The notes under the pieces are model-generated. The model ran no database searches and had not been told where the DNA came from. It saw nothing but the letters and a program-made list of their open reading frames with translations. A stretch of 22,996 nucleotides of DNA from Nanobdellota archaeon (lineage in GTDB: Archaea > Nanobdellota > Nanobdellia > Woesearchaeales > GW2011-AR9): positions 1 to 22,996 of the forward strand of contig JAHJDQ010000108.1 in assembly GCA_018812355.1 (NCBI GenBank). Reading direction: 5' to 3'. A program made the position numbers and the translations under genes. Position 1 is the stretch's first letter. Each line of letters opens with the position of its first letter. Of the stretch, positions 14,032-20,894 are shown piece by piece.

Positions 14032-14099
14032 TGCAAGCAATCTATGCAAGTACGGCGGGCATAAAGCCCACCAAGCGTTAAAGAGTGTTTGGCTGAAAG
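14032..14099 (+). other. tRNA-Arg intron 3, T-loop 59/60, 68 nt
   Basis: A strict bulge-helix-bulge forms: outer helix GTGAG/CTCAC (the T stem itself), central 4-bp helix TTCA (14026-14029) with TGAA (14094-14097), and 3-nt bulges AAT (14030-14032) and AGT (14098-14100). Cutting after the second base of each bulge restores the T-loop TTCAAAT. The intron contains a hairpin with loop ATAAA (14054-14072) that resembles those at 64-82 and 1000-1018. Confidence 0.8.
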
Positions 14100-14113
14100 T
14101 CTCACCGGGTCCG

Positions 14114-14120
14114 TTTTTTT
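14114..14120 (+). terminator. Poly-T terminator after tRNA-Arg
   Basis: Seven consecutive T residues immediately follow the discriminator base, the usual archaeal transcription stop after a tRNA gene. Confidence 0.6.
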
Positions 14121-14151
14121 CTAAAAATAACGTAAAGTTTAAATATTATAA

Positions 14152-14167
14152 TTGTTATAAATAACAA
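14152..14167. promoter_or_regulatory. Candidate operator of the second toxin-antitoxin operon
   Basis: Perfect inverted repeat TTGTTAT-AA-ATAACAA (7-bp arms), with another half-site AATAACAA at 14169-14176. It lies between a TATA-like stretch (TTTAAATA, 14138-14145) and the antitoxin ATG at 14191, so a bound repressor would block transcription. Autorepression by the antitoxin is the likely use. Confidence 0.5.
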
Positions 14168-14190
14168 AAATAACAATCAGGTGATGAAAA

Positions 14191-14415
14191 ATGGCTACAC
14201 TATCTGTTTCAGTGTCAGATGAATTAAGACAAAAAATGAATATATTAGATGAAGTTAATTGGTCAGCAGTAGCAAGAAAAGCATTTGAGGAGAAGGTCAA
14301 ACAGATTGAAATTTTAAAAAAAATAACTAGCAAAAGCCAACTAACAGAAAAAGACGCAAAAGAAATTTCTAAAAAAATTAATGAGAGTATGGGTCAAAAG
14401 TTTAGAGGAATGTAA
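14191..14415 (+). CDS. VapB-like antitoxin
   Basis: 74 residues. The N-terminus (ATLSVSVSDELRQKMNILDEVNWSAVARKAFEEKV) resembles small archaeal ribbon-helix-helix antitoxins, in which a short strand is followed by helices with a W-S-A-V-A-R-K signature. The C-terminal half is charged and probably wraps the toxin. A Shine-Dalgarno-like GGTGAT (14180-14185) precedes the ATG, and an inverted repeat lies in the promoter. The stop is directly followed by the PIN gene's ATG (TAAATG), so the two form a tightly coupled operon in the usual order. Confidence 0.8.
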   Translation: MATLSVSVSDELRQKMNILDEVNWSAVARKAFEEKVKQIEILKKITSKSQLTEKDAKEISKKINESMGQKFRGM

Positions 14416-14865
14416 ATGCAGGTTGTTATTGACGCTAACATCATTATAGCAATGCTGATTAAACCTGGTAAATCAATTGATATATTCTTTAGAGAAGAAT
14501 TAGAAATTTTTGCACCAGAATTACTTTTTAAAGAATTAGAAAATAATAAAGCTATTATTGTAAAAAAATCAAAAATTAGTGAAAAGGAAATTAATCAATT
14601 ATTAACAATTCTAAAACAGAAAATATTGATTGTTCCTGAAGATGAATTTGTTCGTTTTAAAGAAAAAGCAGAAATAATCTGTCCTGATCCAAAAGATATT
14701 GTTTATTTTGCTTTAGCTCTTTACATTAACTGTGCAATTTGGACTAATGAAAAGAAATTAAAAGAACAAGGTAAAATTACAATTTATGCAACCCATGAAT
14801 TGATAAATACGTTTAATCAATCACTTTTTCCAATAAAATTATATATACTTGCTATTCTCAAATAA
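14416..14865 (+). CDS. PIN-domain ribonuclease toxin (VapC-like)
   Basis: 149 residues. PIN residues visible: D6 (VVIDANIIIAML), E40 (LLFKELEN) and D94 (PDPKDIVYFALAL). The fourth acidic site lies in WTNEKKLKEQ, where Asn111 and Glu112 stand where many PIN proteins have Asp. The final ~20 residues are hydrophobic and longer than usual for the fold. It follows its antitoxin with no gap. It is only distantly related to the PIN protein at 163-597, so the two modules are independent. RNase activity and toxicity are inferred from the family. Confidence 0.83.
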   Translation: MQVVIDANIIIAMLIKPGKSIDIFFREELEIFAPELLFKELENNKAIIVKKSKISEKEINQLLTILKQKILIVPEDEFVRFKEKAEIICPDPKDIVYFALALYINCAIWTNEKKLKEQGKITIYATHELINTFNQSLFPIKLYILAILK

Positions 14866-14866
14866 T

Positions 14867-15949
14867 ATGAATCCGGTTTTACTATATTTTATTGAAGGAC
14901 CAAGAATTATGTTCAGTGGTTGGAGAAACAAATTCTTTCCTAAAAGGTATAAAGGTAATGCTACTGAAATCTGTCGGTTAATCGTTAATGATTGTTGGAA
15001 CGGGCGTTTTTATCAAACCTCAACCCATAATTTCAAACAGTTCTGGACGAGAGACTTTTTTTGGTGTTGTAAATCGTTATTAAAGTTAGGGTTTCAAAAA
15101 GAAGTACAGCAAACGTTAAGGTATGCTTTAAACCGTTTCAAAAAGTATAATAAAATCACTACTACATTAACTCCAAGAGGAAGTACTTACGATTTTCCAA
15201 CGTATGCAGTCGATACTCTGCCTTCATTCATTCATTGTTTAAGAATCAGTAAGTTTCCTTATTATGATCACAAAGATTTCTTGAACAAAGAAATTCAAAA
15301 ATTCTTTCGTAAAGTGGTTGATCCAGAAACAGGCCTAGTTAACTTAAAACATTTCTCTTCAATGAAAGATATGTCGGTAAGAAAAAGTTCTTGTTATGAT
15401 AATTGTCAGGTAGCGATGTTAGCAAAGGATTTAACTTCAATGAAATTGTTTAATCCGTTTAAGAAATATAATTATCCACAACTGATTAAAGATCATTTTT
15501 GGAACGGTAATTATTTCTTTGATGATATCACTAGAAAAGATTATGTAGCGGGGGATGCGAACTTATTTCCGTTTATTTTTGGAATCATTAATGATAAAGA
15601 AATGATGAAGAAAGCAGTAAATTCTATTGCTGAAGCGGGATTGGATCAGCCGTTTCCTTTAAAGTATACTTCATCGAGAGAAAAAATTAAGTTTGTTTGG
15701 GAAGAATTTTTCTTTAAAGATTATGAAAGTACAGCGATTTGGATGCACATGGGACCATTATATGTTAAGTTTTTAGAGCATGTTGATAAAGAGAAGGCTG
15801 CGGAAATGAAACAGGCTTATACTCAGTTGATTGAGCAACATGGAAATTTCTTAGAAGTGTTTACAGCAGAAGGTAAGCCTTATTCACGTTTGCCGTTTTA
15901 TTATTGTGATTCAGGAATGTTATGGGCGGCTAACTATTTGACGTTGTAG
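14867..15949 (+). CDS. Alpha/alpha-barrel glycosidase-like protein
   Basis: 360 residues from the ATG at 14867, one base after the PIN stop. An upstream in-frame TTG at 14849 would overlap that gene, and a later Met at about 14909 is an alternative. The pattern of paired helices with FWTRDFFWCCKSLLKLGFQKEVQQTLRYAL near the start, YDNCQVAMLAKDL in the middle and YYCDSGMLWAANYL at the end is that of six-hairpin glycosidases (glycogen debranching enzyme, GH15 or GH63-like). The early W-x-R-D resembles the substrate-pocket motif of those families. Likely cytoplasmic; it would cleave or bind a glucan or trehalose-type sugar, which I cannot specify. A MITE starts 12 bp after the stop. Confidence 0.65.
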   Translation: MNPVLLYFIEGPRIMFSGWRNKFFPKRYKGNATEICRLIVNDCWNGRFYQTSTHNFKQFWTRDFFWCCKSLLKLGFQKEVQQTLRYALNRFKKYNKITTTLTPRGSTYDFPTYAVDTLPSFIHCLRISKFPYYDHKDFLNKEIQKFFRKVVDPETGLVNLKHFSSMKDMSVRKSSCYDNCQVAMLAKDLTSMKLFNPFKKYNYPQLIKDHFWNGNYFFDDITRKDYVAGDANLFPFIFGIINDKEMMKKAVNSIAEAGLDQPFPLKYTSSREKIKFVWEEFFFKDYESTAIWMHMGPLYVKFLEHVDKEKAAEMKQAYTQLIEQHGNFLEVFTAEGKPYSRLPFYYCDSGMLWAANYLTL

Positions 15950-15952
15950 TTT

Positions 15953-16110
15953 CTTTTTGTAGGTAATGTCAAGTTAACTGTGTTAGCAAAAGCACTACCG
16001 CCAAAGGAGGCGCATTTTGTGAATGAAATGAACAAAATCTAAGGCGCCGTGCGTAGTGCTTTTGACAATTACTCACATAACTTGACATTACCGACATTAC
16101 CCTTTTTGTA
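15953..16110. mobile_element. 140-bp MITE with 9-bp target-site duplication (element 15962-16101)
   Basis: The element starts GGTAATGTCAAGTTA; its right end is the inverted copy TAACTTGACATTACC (16078-16092) followed by a tandem duplicate GACATTACC (16093-16101). The 9-mer CTTTTTGTA flanks it on both sides (15953-15961 and 16102-16110). Internally, CAAAAGCACTAC pairs with GTAGTGCTTTTG, and GGCGC-ATTTTGT pairs with ACAAAAT...GGCGCC, giving one long imperfect hairpin. It is non-coding. The tip GGTAATG fits the GGNNNTG consensus of IS1-family ends. Its sequence is unrelated to the element at 1648-1790, although length and duplication size agree. Confidence 0.85.
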
Positions 16111-16145
16111 TAACATTTATAAATAATCTGTGAAATTTGAGACGA

Positions 16146-16526
16146 ATGAGTTTGGAAACAAAACCTTATCTGCATAAAAAAGGATTCTTGTTAGGAATAG
16201 TGGGGGGAGTATTGTTAGCTAGTGGTATTTTTGGATCTGTTAGAGGCCACTTTGATCGTTCTTCTTACCAAGGCGAGATTGTGAGAATAAACACAGAATT
16301 AAATGAATTTGAAGCCAAAACTAATCTCGAAGTAAGATTAATAAATGGTGAGGAAAGATTGATGCAGATTAAATCTAGTTTATGGGAAACGCTATTATTT
16401 GAGAGAGTTAATACAAGCGAGTTAGATAGAACCGCGATTGATGCTTATCTTAATCGAAGAAGCTGTCAGTTTGATGTTTATGATGGTTTGTTTCGGGATT
16501 ATTTAGTGGGACTTGATTGTCGGTGA
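16146..16526 (+). CDS. Hypothetical membrane-anchored protein
   Basis: 126 residues from the ATG at 16146. An in-frame TTG three codons earlier is possible, but the TATA box TTTATAAATA (16116-16125) puts transcription start at about the ATG. One hydrophobic segment (about residues 14-32, GFLLGIVGGVLLASGIFGSV) precedes a soluble, charged C-terminal domain containing two Cys (SCQF, LDCR). No family recognised. It follows a MITE by 36 bp; the TATA box lies outside the element. Confidence 0.6.
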   Translation: MSLETKPYLHKKGFLLGIVGGVLLASGIFGSVRGHFDRSSYQGEIVRINTELNEFEAKTNLEVRLINGEERLMQIKSSLWETLLFERVNTSELDRTAIDAYLNRRSCQFDVYDGLFRDYLVGLDCR

Positions 16527-16581
16527 AGTATATTCTCTAGTATAGCAATTAATTAAAAACAAACCTTAATCATACTAATTG

Positions 16582-17274
16582 ATGGATGTTAAAATTTCTA
16601 TAATTATACCGGCACATAATGAAGAAAACTATCTTAGAAAGACACTTCATTCTATTAAACAACAATCATATCAGAATTATGAAACGATTGTTGTCTGTAA
16701 TGGTTGTACGGATAAAACGGAAGAGATTGTTAAAAAAAGAGCTGATGATAAGTTAAGATTATTATCTTTATCGAAAGCTAATGTTTCCGTAGCGAGAAAT
16801 GCAGGAGCTTTAAATGCGCAAGGAGAAATAATCTTATTTCTAGATGCCGATACCACTTTAGTAGAGAATTCGTTACAACAAATTAAAGAACAATTTACGG
16901 AGAAGTATTCAGTTGCGACTACTAGAGTTAAGCCAGATGAAGAGCAGTTAAAATTTAAACTGGCGATGATGTTCAAGAATTTATATCATCGTACAAGAAT
17001 TTATCAAGGTTGTTCAGGAGCATTAATTTGCCGTAAAGAAGATTTTCAAGCTGTTAATGGGTATAATCCTGAGATTATTGTTAAAGAGCATCGTAAATTA
17101 ATTATCAAGTTAAAGAAATTAAACGGCTTTACTTGTTTAGATACTTATGTAACTACTTCCATGCGCAGGTTTAAACACTGGGGTTTAGGAAAAGCTACTT
17201 TATTCTGGATTAAGCAATGGGGTCGGAATTATGTCGGTGATTTAAAGAAAAGTGAGTATGAGAAGATAAGGTAA
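16582..17274 (+). CDS. Family 2 glycosyltransferase
   Basis: 230 residues from the ATG at 16582 (a TTG one codon earlier is less likely). GT-A fold: ISIIIPAHNEENYLRKTLHSIKQQSYQNYETIVVCNGCTDKT is the N-terminal nucleotide-binding half. FLDAD (86-90) supplies the DxD metal site, and YQGCSGALICRKEDFQAVNGYNPEIIVKEH carries the acceptor-side region with the probable catalytic acid. It transfers sugar from a nucleotide-sugar to a lipid or glycan, probably at the inner membrane face; there is no transmembrane segment. Donor and acceptor cannot be read from the sequence. Confidence 0.85.
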   Translation: MDVKISIIIPAHNEENYLRKTLHSIKQQSYQNYETIVVCNGCTDKTEEIVKKRADDKLRLLSLSKANVSVARNAGALNAQGEIILFLDADTTLVENSLQQIKEQFTEKYSVATTRVKPDEEQLKFKLAMMFKNLYHRTRIYQGCSGALICRKEDFQAVNGYNPEIIVKEHRKLIIKLKKLNGFTCLDTYVTTSMRRFKHWGLGKATLFWIKQWGRNYVGDLKKSEYEKIR

Positions 17275-17316
17275 GATTTATAAAGAAATTATTTTTAGCT
17301 AAGAAGGGTGATTAAT

Positions 17317-17685
17317 ATGAAAAATGAAGATGCAATTAACACAACAGTTTTAGAAAACGAAATTTGTTCTCACTTTCGATTAGAGGATCAAGAAAGTGTT
17401 AGAAAAATGATTGTCGTGGCAGGATTATCAATTGATAAATTAGCAGATTTAGCTGGGACAATGATTATTAAAGCACATGAGCCTTTTAAAAGTTATTATC
17501 AGGGTATAAGTTTTTATCTTAATAAAGAATTTTTTGAAACTGCTCTGGATGAATTAAGACCAGCTGATAATTATTCGAATGGTTCGAACAAAGTTTTTCA
17601 TGCAACAGCAAGGTTGCCTAATTTAGATGATTATGAAGGTGGATGGCCGAGCCAAAGAGAAGATAAACCTTACTTGAGAAATTGA
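17317..17685 (+). CDS. Hypothetical protein upstream of CMP kinase
   Basis: 122 residues from the ATG at 17317, which has a GGGTG Shine-Dalgarno 6 bp upstream. An in-frame GTG at 17308 is inside that motif and less likely. Soluble, with helix-rich N-terminus and a polar C-terminus (LDDYEGGWPSQREDKPYLRN). No family recognised. Its stop codon overlaps the TTG start of the CMP kinase gene (TTGA), so the two are translationally coupled. Confidence 0.6.
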   Translation: MKNEDAINTTVLENEICSHFRLEDQESVRKMIVVAGLSIDKLADLAGTMIIKAHEPFKSYYQGISFYLNKEFFETALDELRPADNYSNGSNKVFHATARLPNLDDYEGGWPSQREDKPYLRN

Positions 17686-18257
17686 TCATTACTATTTCAG
17701 GTACTCCTGGTAGTGGAAAAAGTACGGTTGCAAAAATTCTGGTTAAGAAATTAAAGGCCAAAAGAATTTATGTTGGGGGAATAAGAAGAGAACTGGCACG
17801 AGAAAAAGGGATCAGTTTGGAAGAGTTAAATAAATATGCGAAAACTCATCCGGAAACCGATGTTGACGTCGACAAAAAAGCAGCAAAAGAAGCGACGGAG
17901 TTAGCTATACATAATGATGTTATTGTCGAAGGCAGAACACAGTTTCATTTCTTACCAGATTCCGTAAAAATTTTTATTAAAGTTGGTTTGGATATTGGAG
18001 CGGAAAGAATATGGCCAGATTTACAGAATAAAGTAACTGAAATGGAAAGAAACGAAGGAAGGTACGCTTCGCTAAGTGAATTCAAAGAGAAATTAGCAGA
18101 GAGAGAAGAGAACGATGCTCAAAGGTATCAGAAGTATTATGGTTTTGATCATCGAGATGAGAAGCAGTATGATTTAGTGCTTGATTCGAGTAAGATTACT
18201 GCTCAGGAAGTTGCAGAAAAAATTGTAAAATATATTCATTCTCAATCACCTAAATAA
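17682..18257 (+). CDS. cmk: Cytidylate (CMP) kinase, archaeal type
   Basis: 191 residues. P-loop GTPGSGKST (7-15), followed by the archaeal CMP kinase pattern IYVGGIRRELAREKGISLEELNKYAKTHPETDVDVDKKAAKEA and the VIVEGRTQFHFLP segment. It phosphorylates CMP and dCMP with ATP. The start must be the TTG at 17682, because no later Met precedes the P-loop; it overlaps the previous stop. YYGFDHRDEKQYDLVLDSSKITAQEVAEKI is the usual C-terminal part. Identification is firm; close relatives of the AAA/adenylate kinase group are excluded by the whole pattern. Confidence 0.9.
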   Translation: MIITISGTPGSGKSTVAKILVKKLKAKRIYVGGIRRELAREKGISLEELNKYAKTHPETDVDVDKKAAKEATELAIHNDVIVEGRTQFHFLPDSVKIFIKVGLDIGAERIWPDLQNKVTEMERNEGRYASLSEFKEKLAEREENDAQRYQKYYGFDHRDEKQYDLVLDSSKITAQEVAEKIVKYIHSQSPK

Positions 18258-18272
18258 TTAAATAAATAAGTA

Positions 18273-18298
18273 ATGCTTAAAAATTATGCTTAAAAATT
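18273..18298 (+). repeat. 13-bp tandem duplication over a start codon
   Basis: ATGCTTAAAAATT occurs twice in tandem (18273-18285 and 18286-18298). The first ATG opens a frame that stops after six codons; the second is the start of the next gene. It looks like a recent slippage event that duplicated the start region. Confidence 0.8.
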
Positions 18299-18756
18299 TT
18301 AGAATGCCTTTAGTTACCCTGGCAGCAATAGCTGCTTTGGGAAATATAGAACCGCCGGAATATTACTATTTCCAACCACCAATAAATGATCCTCATACCA
18401 CTGAAACTTTAGAAGAAGGTGAATCTAATTATTGTTCAGATATGTTCGGGATAAATAATCGTTATGAAGATACAATTCCCTTAGCAGTAGGAGAACAAAC
18501 TTTATTAGAGAACAATTGTGTCTTGGATTATGATTCCATTCAAGAAGAAAGAGGAACCCCATTAGCTGCTTTTTATGTTGTCTGTTTTGATCCAGCCATG
18601 AACGGTTATAACACTGCAGGAATCATTGGCAATAGAGTAGGGGCAAGGATGGATCGGGACATAGAATATTATGATTTATTCTTTCAAGACCAATGCTATG
18701 GAATTCATCTAATGAATATAATTACAAGAAGCATCGAAGAAACAATGCTAGAATAA
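18286..18756 (+). CDS. Hypothetical, possibly exported protein
   Basis: 156 residues, not recognised. A short, weakly hydrophobic N-terminus (LKNFRMPLVTLAAIAALGNIEPPEY) could be a signal peptide or anchor, and a Pro/Tyr-rich linker follows. The remainder has four Cys (NYCSD, NNCVL, YVVCFD, DQCYG), which would suit disulphides outside the cell. Its start codon lies in the second copy of a 13-bp tandem duplication. It lies between CMP kinase and the FKBP gene, which has its own promoter. Function unknown. Confidence 0.55.
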   Translation: MLKNFRMPLVTLAAIAALGNIEPPEYYYFQPPINDPHTTETLEEGESNYCSDMFGINNRYEDTIPLAVGEQTLLENNCVLDYDSIQEERGTPLAAFYVVCFDPAMNGYNTAGIIGNRVGARMDRDIEYYDLFFQDQCYGIHLMNIITRSIEETMLE

Positions 18757-18795
18757 CTCGTAAAACTTATAAATACTTACTAAAACTAACTTCTT

Positions 18796-19533
18796 ATGAC
18801 AGAAAAAGTTAACTTACATGATTTTATTGTAGTAGATTATACTGGAAAATTAAAAGACGGGAAGATTTTTGATACAACGGTAGAACAAGTTGCTAAAGAT
18901 AACGGTTTTTATGAAGAAAAAATGAAGTTCGGATCTGCCACAATTTGTGTTGGAGAACAACAAATCTTGCCTGGATTAGATCAGCAATTAATTGGAAAGG
19001 AAGTCGGCGAGAGTTTTACAGTTGAATTAGGACCGGAACAGGCTTTTGGGAAAAGAGATGTTAAGAAAATGAGGATTATGCCCATCTCTGCATTTAAAGA
19101 GCATAACATGCAACCACAGCCAGGATTACAAATTGATGTTGACGGTCAGATTGGAACGATTACACGTGTTTCTGGAGGAAGAATTATTGTTAATTTTAAT
19201 CATCCTCTTGCCGGAAAAGAAGTTGTTTATGAAGTTAAAATTAGCAAAAAAATTATTGATCATTCTGAAAAGATTATTGCTTTTCTAAATACTACTTTAA
19301 AAATCCCTGAAGATAAAATTAAAGTTGAGATTACGGAAGAAAAAGCTACGGTTAGCTTACCAACAGAACTACCTGCTCAGTTTACCGATATTGTTGCTCA
19401 GAAGTTGGCTGGTTTAGTGAAGTTGAAAGAAATTAAGTTTGTTGCTGAGAAGAAGCCAGAACATGAAATGAAGAAACCACTTCATTTTAGTTCTGAAAAC
19501 GAATCGAATGTTCGTTTTCATGAAACAAAATAG
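18796..19533 (+). CDS. FKBP-type peptidyl-prolyl isomerase, SlyD-like long form
   Basis: 245 residues. The FKBP half starts at HDFIVVDYTGKLKDGKIFDTT and includes CVGEQQILPGLDQQLIGKEVGESFTVELGPEQAFGKRD. An insert-in-flap chaperone domain follows (about 92-155, ending FNHPLAGKEVVYEVKI). A third segment (about 160-225, charged alpha/beta) is characteristic of the long archaeal FKBPs. It catalyses proline isomerisation and acts as a folding chaperone in the cytoplasm. TATA box TTATAAATA (18768-18776) is about 25 bp from the ATG, giving a nearly leaderless transcript. Family assignment firm. Confidence 0.92.
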   Translation: MTEKVNLHDFIVVDYTGKLKDGKIFDTTVEQVAKDNGFYEEKMKFGSATICVGEQQILPGLDQQLIGKEVGESFTVELGPEQAFGKRDVKKMRIMPISAFKEHNMQPQPGLQIDVDGQIGTITRVSGGRIIVNFNHPLAGKEVVYEVKISKKIIDHSEKIIAFLNTTLKIPEDKIKVEITEEKATVSLPTELPAQFTDIVAQKLAGLVKLKEIKFVAEKKPEHEMKKPLHFSSENESNVRFHETK

Positions 19534-19566
19534 TTCTCCAAACTACACTTTTTGAGGATAATAATC

Positions 19567-19611
19567 TTTATAAATTCATTCACTTCCAAGTAAAATATAA
19601 AAGGGTGGAGG
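19567..19611 (+). promoter_or_regulatory. ftsZ promoter and ribosome-binding site
   Basis: TATA box TTTATAAATT (19567-19576) and Shine-Dalgarno GGTGGAGG (19604-19611), with the ATG 12 bp further on. The leader is about 25-30 nt, in contrast to the nearly leaderless FKBP gene before it. Confidence 0.55.
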
Positions 19612-19623
19612 ACTTATTTTAAA

Positions 19624-20808
19624 ATGGAATATAATCAAGAACAATCTCAGCAACAAACTCAGAGTACTCCACAACAACAGCCTCAGCCGGTGAATATGCA
19701 ACCAGTATTACAAACAAGATCAGAAATTAGAGCAGAACAAATTTCGCATAAAGAAGCTAACCAAGATATTGATGCTGAATTACAACAATTAATTGCTGCA
19801 CAAAAGACCAGAATTAAAGTTATTGGTTGTGGTGGAGCAGGAAATAATACAATTAACCGCATTTCCGAAGTTGGTGTTAAAGGAATTCAAACGATTGCGA
19901 TTAACACTGATGCACAAGATTTACTTTATACTACAGCAGCTAAGAAAATTCTAATTGGCCGTGAAGTTACCGGAGGATTAGGAGCAGGTTCTGATCCTAA
20001 GGTGGGAGAGGCTGCCGCTAAAGAAAGTGAACATGAGCTAAAGAAGATGTTAGATGGTGCGGACATGATTTTCCTAACTTGTGGTTTAGGTGGTGGAACA
20101 GGAACGGGTAGCGCGCCTTATATTGCTCATCTTGCTAAAAAGTTAGGTATTCTTAGTGTTGGAATCGTTACCATACCATTTACAATGGAAGGTTCTCATA
20201 GATTTGAAAATGCGATTATGGGTTTAGAGAAATTAGAACAAAGTATTAACACTTTGATTGTTATTCCTAATGAGAAATTGTTAGAGTTAGCTCCGCATTT
20301 ACCATTACAAACTGCTTTTAAAGTAGCAGATGAAATTCTGACTAATGCAGTTAAAGGTATCGCAGAATTGGTAACTAGAACAGGATTAGTAAATTTAGAT
20401 TTTGCTGATGTTAAAGCAATCATGAGCGAAGGTGGAGTTGCGTTAATTGGTGTGGGTGAGTCTGATTCAGAAAATAGAGCGGAAGAGTCGGTGGAGAAGG
20501 CAATTGCCAATCCTTTAATTGATGTTGATATCTCCGAGGCAACGGGTGCTTTAGTTAACATTTCTGGCGGGGAATCGCTTACTTTAGACGAATCAAGAAA
20601 AATTATTGAGACAGTAGCGGAGAGATTAGACGATAATGCTAAAATTATTTGGGGAGCGCAAGTTTACAAGGATTTAGATAAAGTTGTCCGAACAATGTTA
20701 ATTGTAACAGGAGTAAGTTCTGAACAAATTTTTGGTGAGAATAATAAGTATTTTACGAAAAGAAAAGCTGGGATGAAATCTGAGTTAGGGATTGAGTTTA
20801 TGGATTGA
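19624..20808 (+). CDS. ftsZ: Cell division GTPase FtsZ
   Basis: 394 residues. The first ~60 are a Gln/Pro-rich, disordered extension. The GTPase domain follows: VIGCGGAGNNTINRI (66-80), AINTDAQDL, the tubulin signature GLGGGTGTGSAPY (154-166), and the T7 loop NLDFADVKAIM (257-267) with the Asp residues that activate the neighbouring subunit. The C-terminal domain includes GALVNISGGESLTLDE. It polymerises at mid-cell to drive division. It resembles the archaeal FtsZ1 type; no FtsZ2 or SepF is present in the window. The Q-rich N-terminus is longer than in many relatives. Confidence 0.96.
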   Translation: MEYNQEQSQQQTQSTPQQQPQPVNMQPVLQTRSEIRAEQISHKEANQDIDAELQQLIAAQKTRIKVIGCGGAGNNTINRISEVGVKGIQTIAINTDAQDLLYTTAAKKILIGREVTGGLGAGSDPKVGEAAAKESEHELKKMLDGADMIFLTCGLGGGTGTGSAPYIAHLAKKLGILSVGIVTIPFTMEGSHRFENAIMGLEKLEQSINTLIVIPNEKLLELAPHLPLQTAFKVADEILTNAVKGIAELVTRTGLVNLDFADVKAIMSEGGVALIGVGESDSENRAEESVEKAIANPLIDVDISEATGALVNISGGESLTLDESRKIIETVAERLDDNAKIIWGAQVYKDLDKVVRTMLIVTGVSSEQIFGENNKYFTKRKAGMKSELGIEFMD

Positions 20809-20894
20809 AGATTAGGTTTTAAGTGAATTAAAATGATTACTTTATTAAAAAAAGATGAATACTTTTTTAAACATATATTTCTTTCTTCATATTC

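Larger units (their letters stand above)
13893..14113 (+). tRNA. tRNA-Arg(CCU) interrupted by three introns
   Basis: The four exons (13893-13912, 13928-13946, 14010-14031, 14100-14113) join into a 75-nt cloverleaf. The acceptor GGACCCG/CGGGTCC is perfectly paired with discriminator G. The D arm is GCCTAGTCTGGATAGGGC, and the anticodon stem TCTGC/GCAGA carries loop CTCCTAA (anticodon CCU). The variable loop is AGACC, and the T arm is GTGAG-TTCAAAT-CTCAC. No CCA is encoded. A run of seven T (14114-14120) follows. The fit to archaeal tRNA-Arg is strong, and no continuous cloverleaf exists without removing all three insertions. The 188 bp before it (13705-13892) hold only A/T-rich promoter-like DNA and an unassigned GC-richer patch (13777-13815). 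Confidence 0.88.

Noticed and set aside
13852..14049. Minus-strand open frame of 65 codons over the tRNA
   Set aside because: It lies entirely over the tRNA gene and its introns and has no protein-family features.
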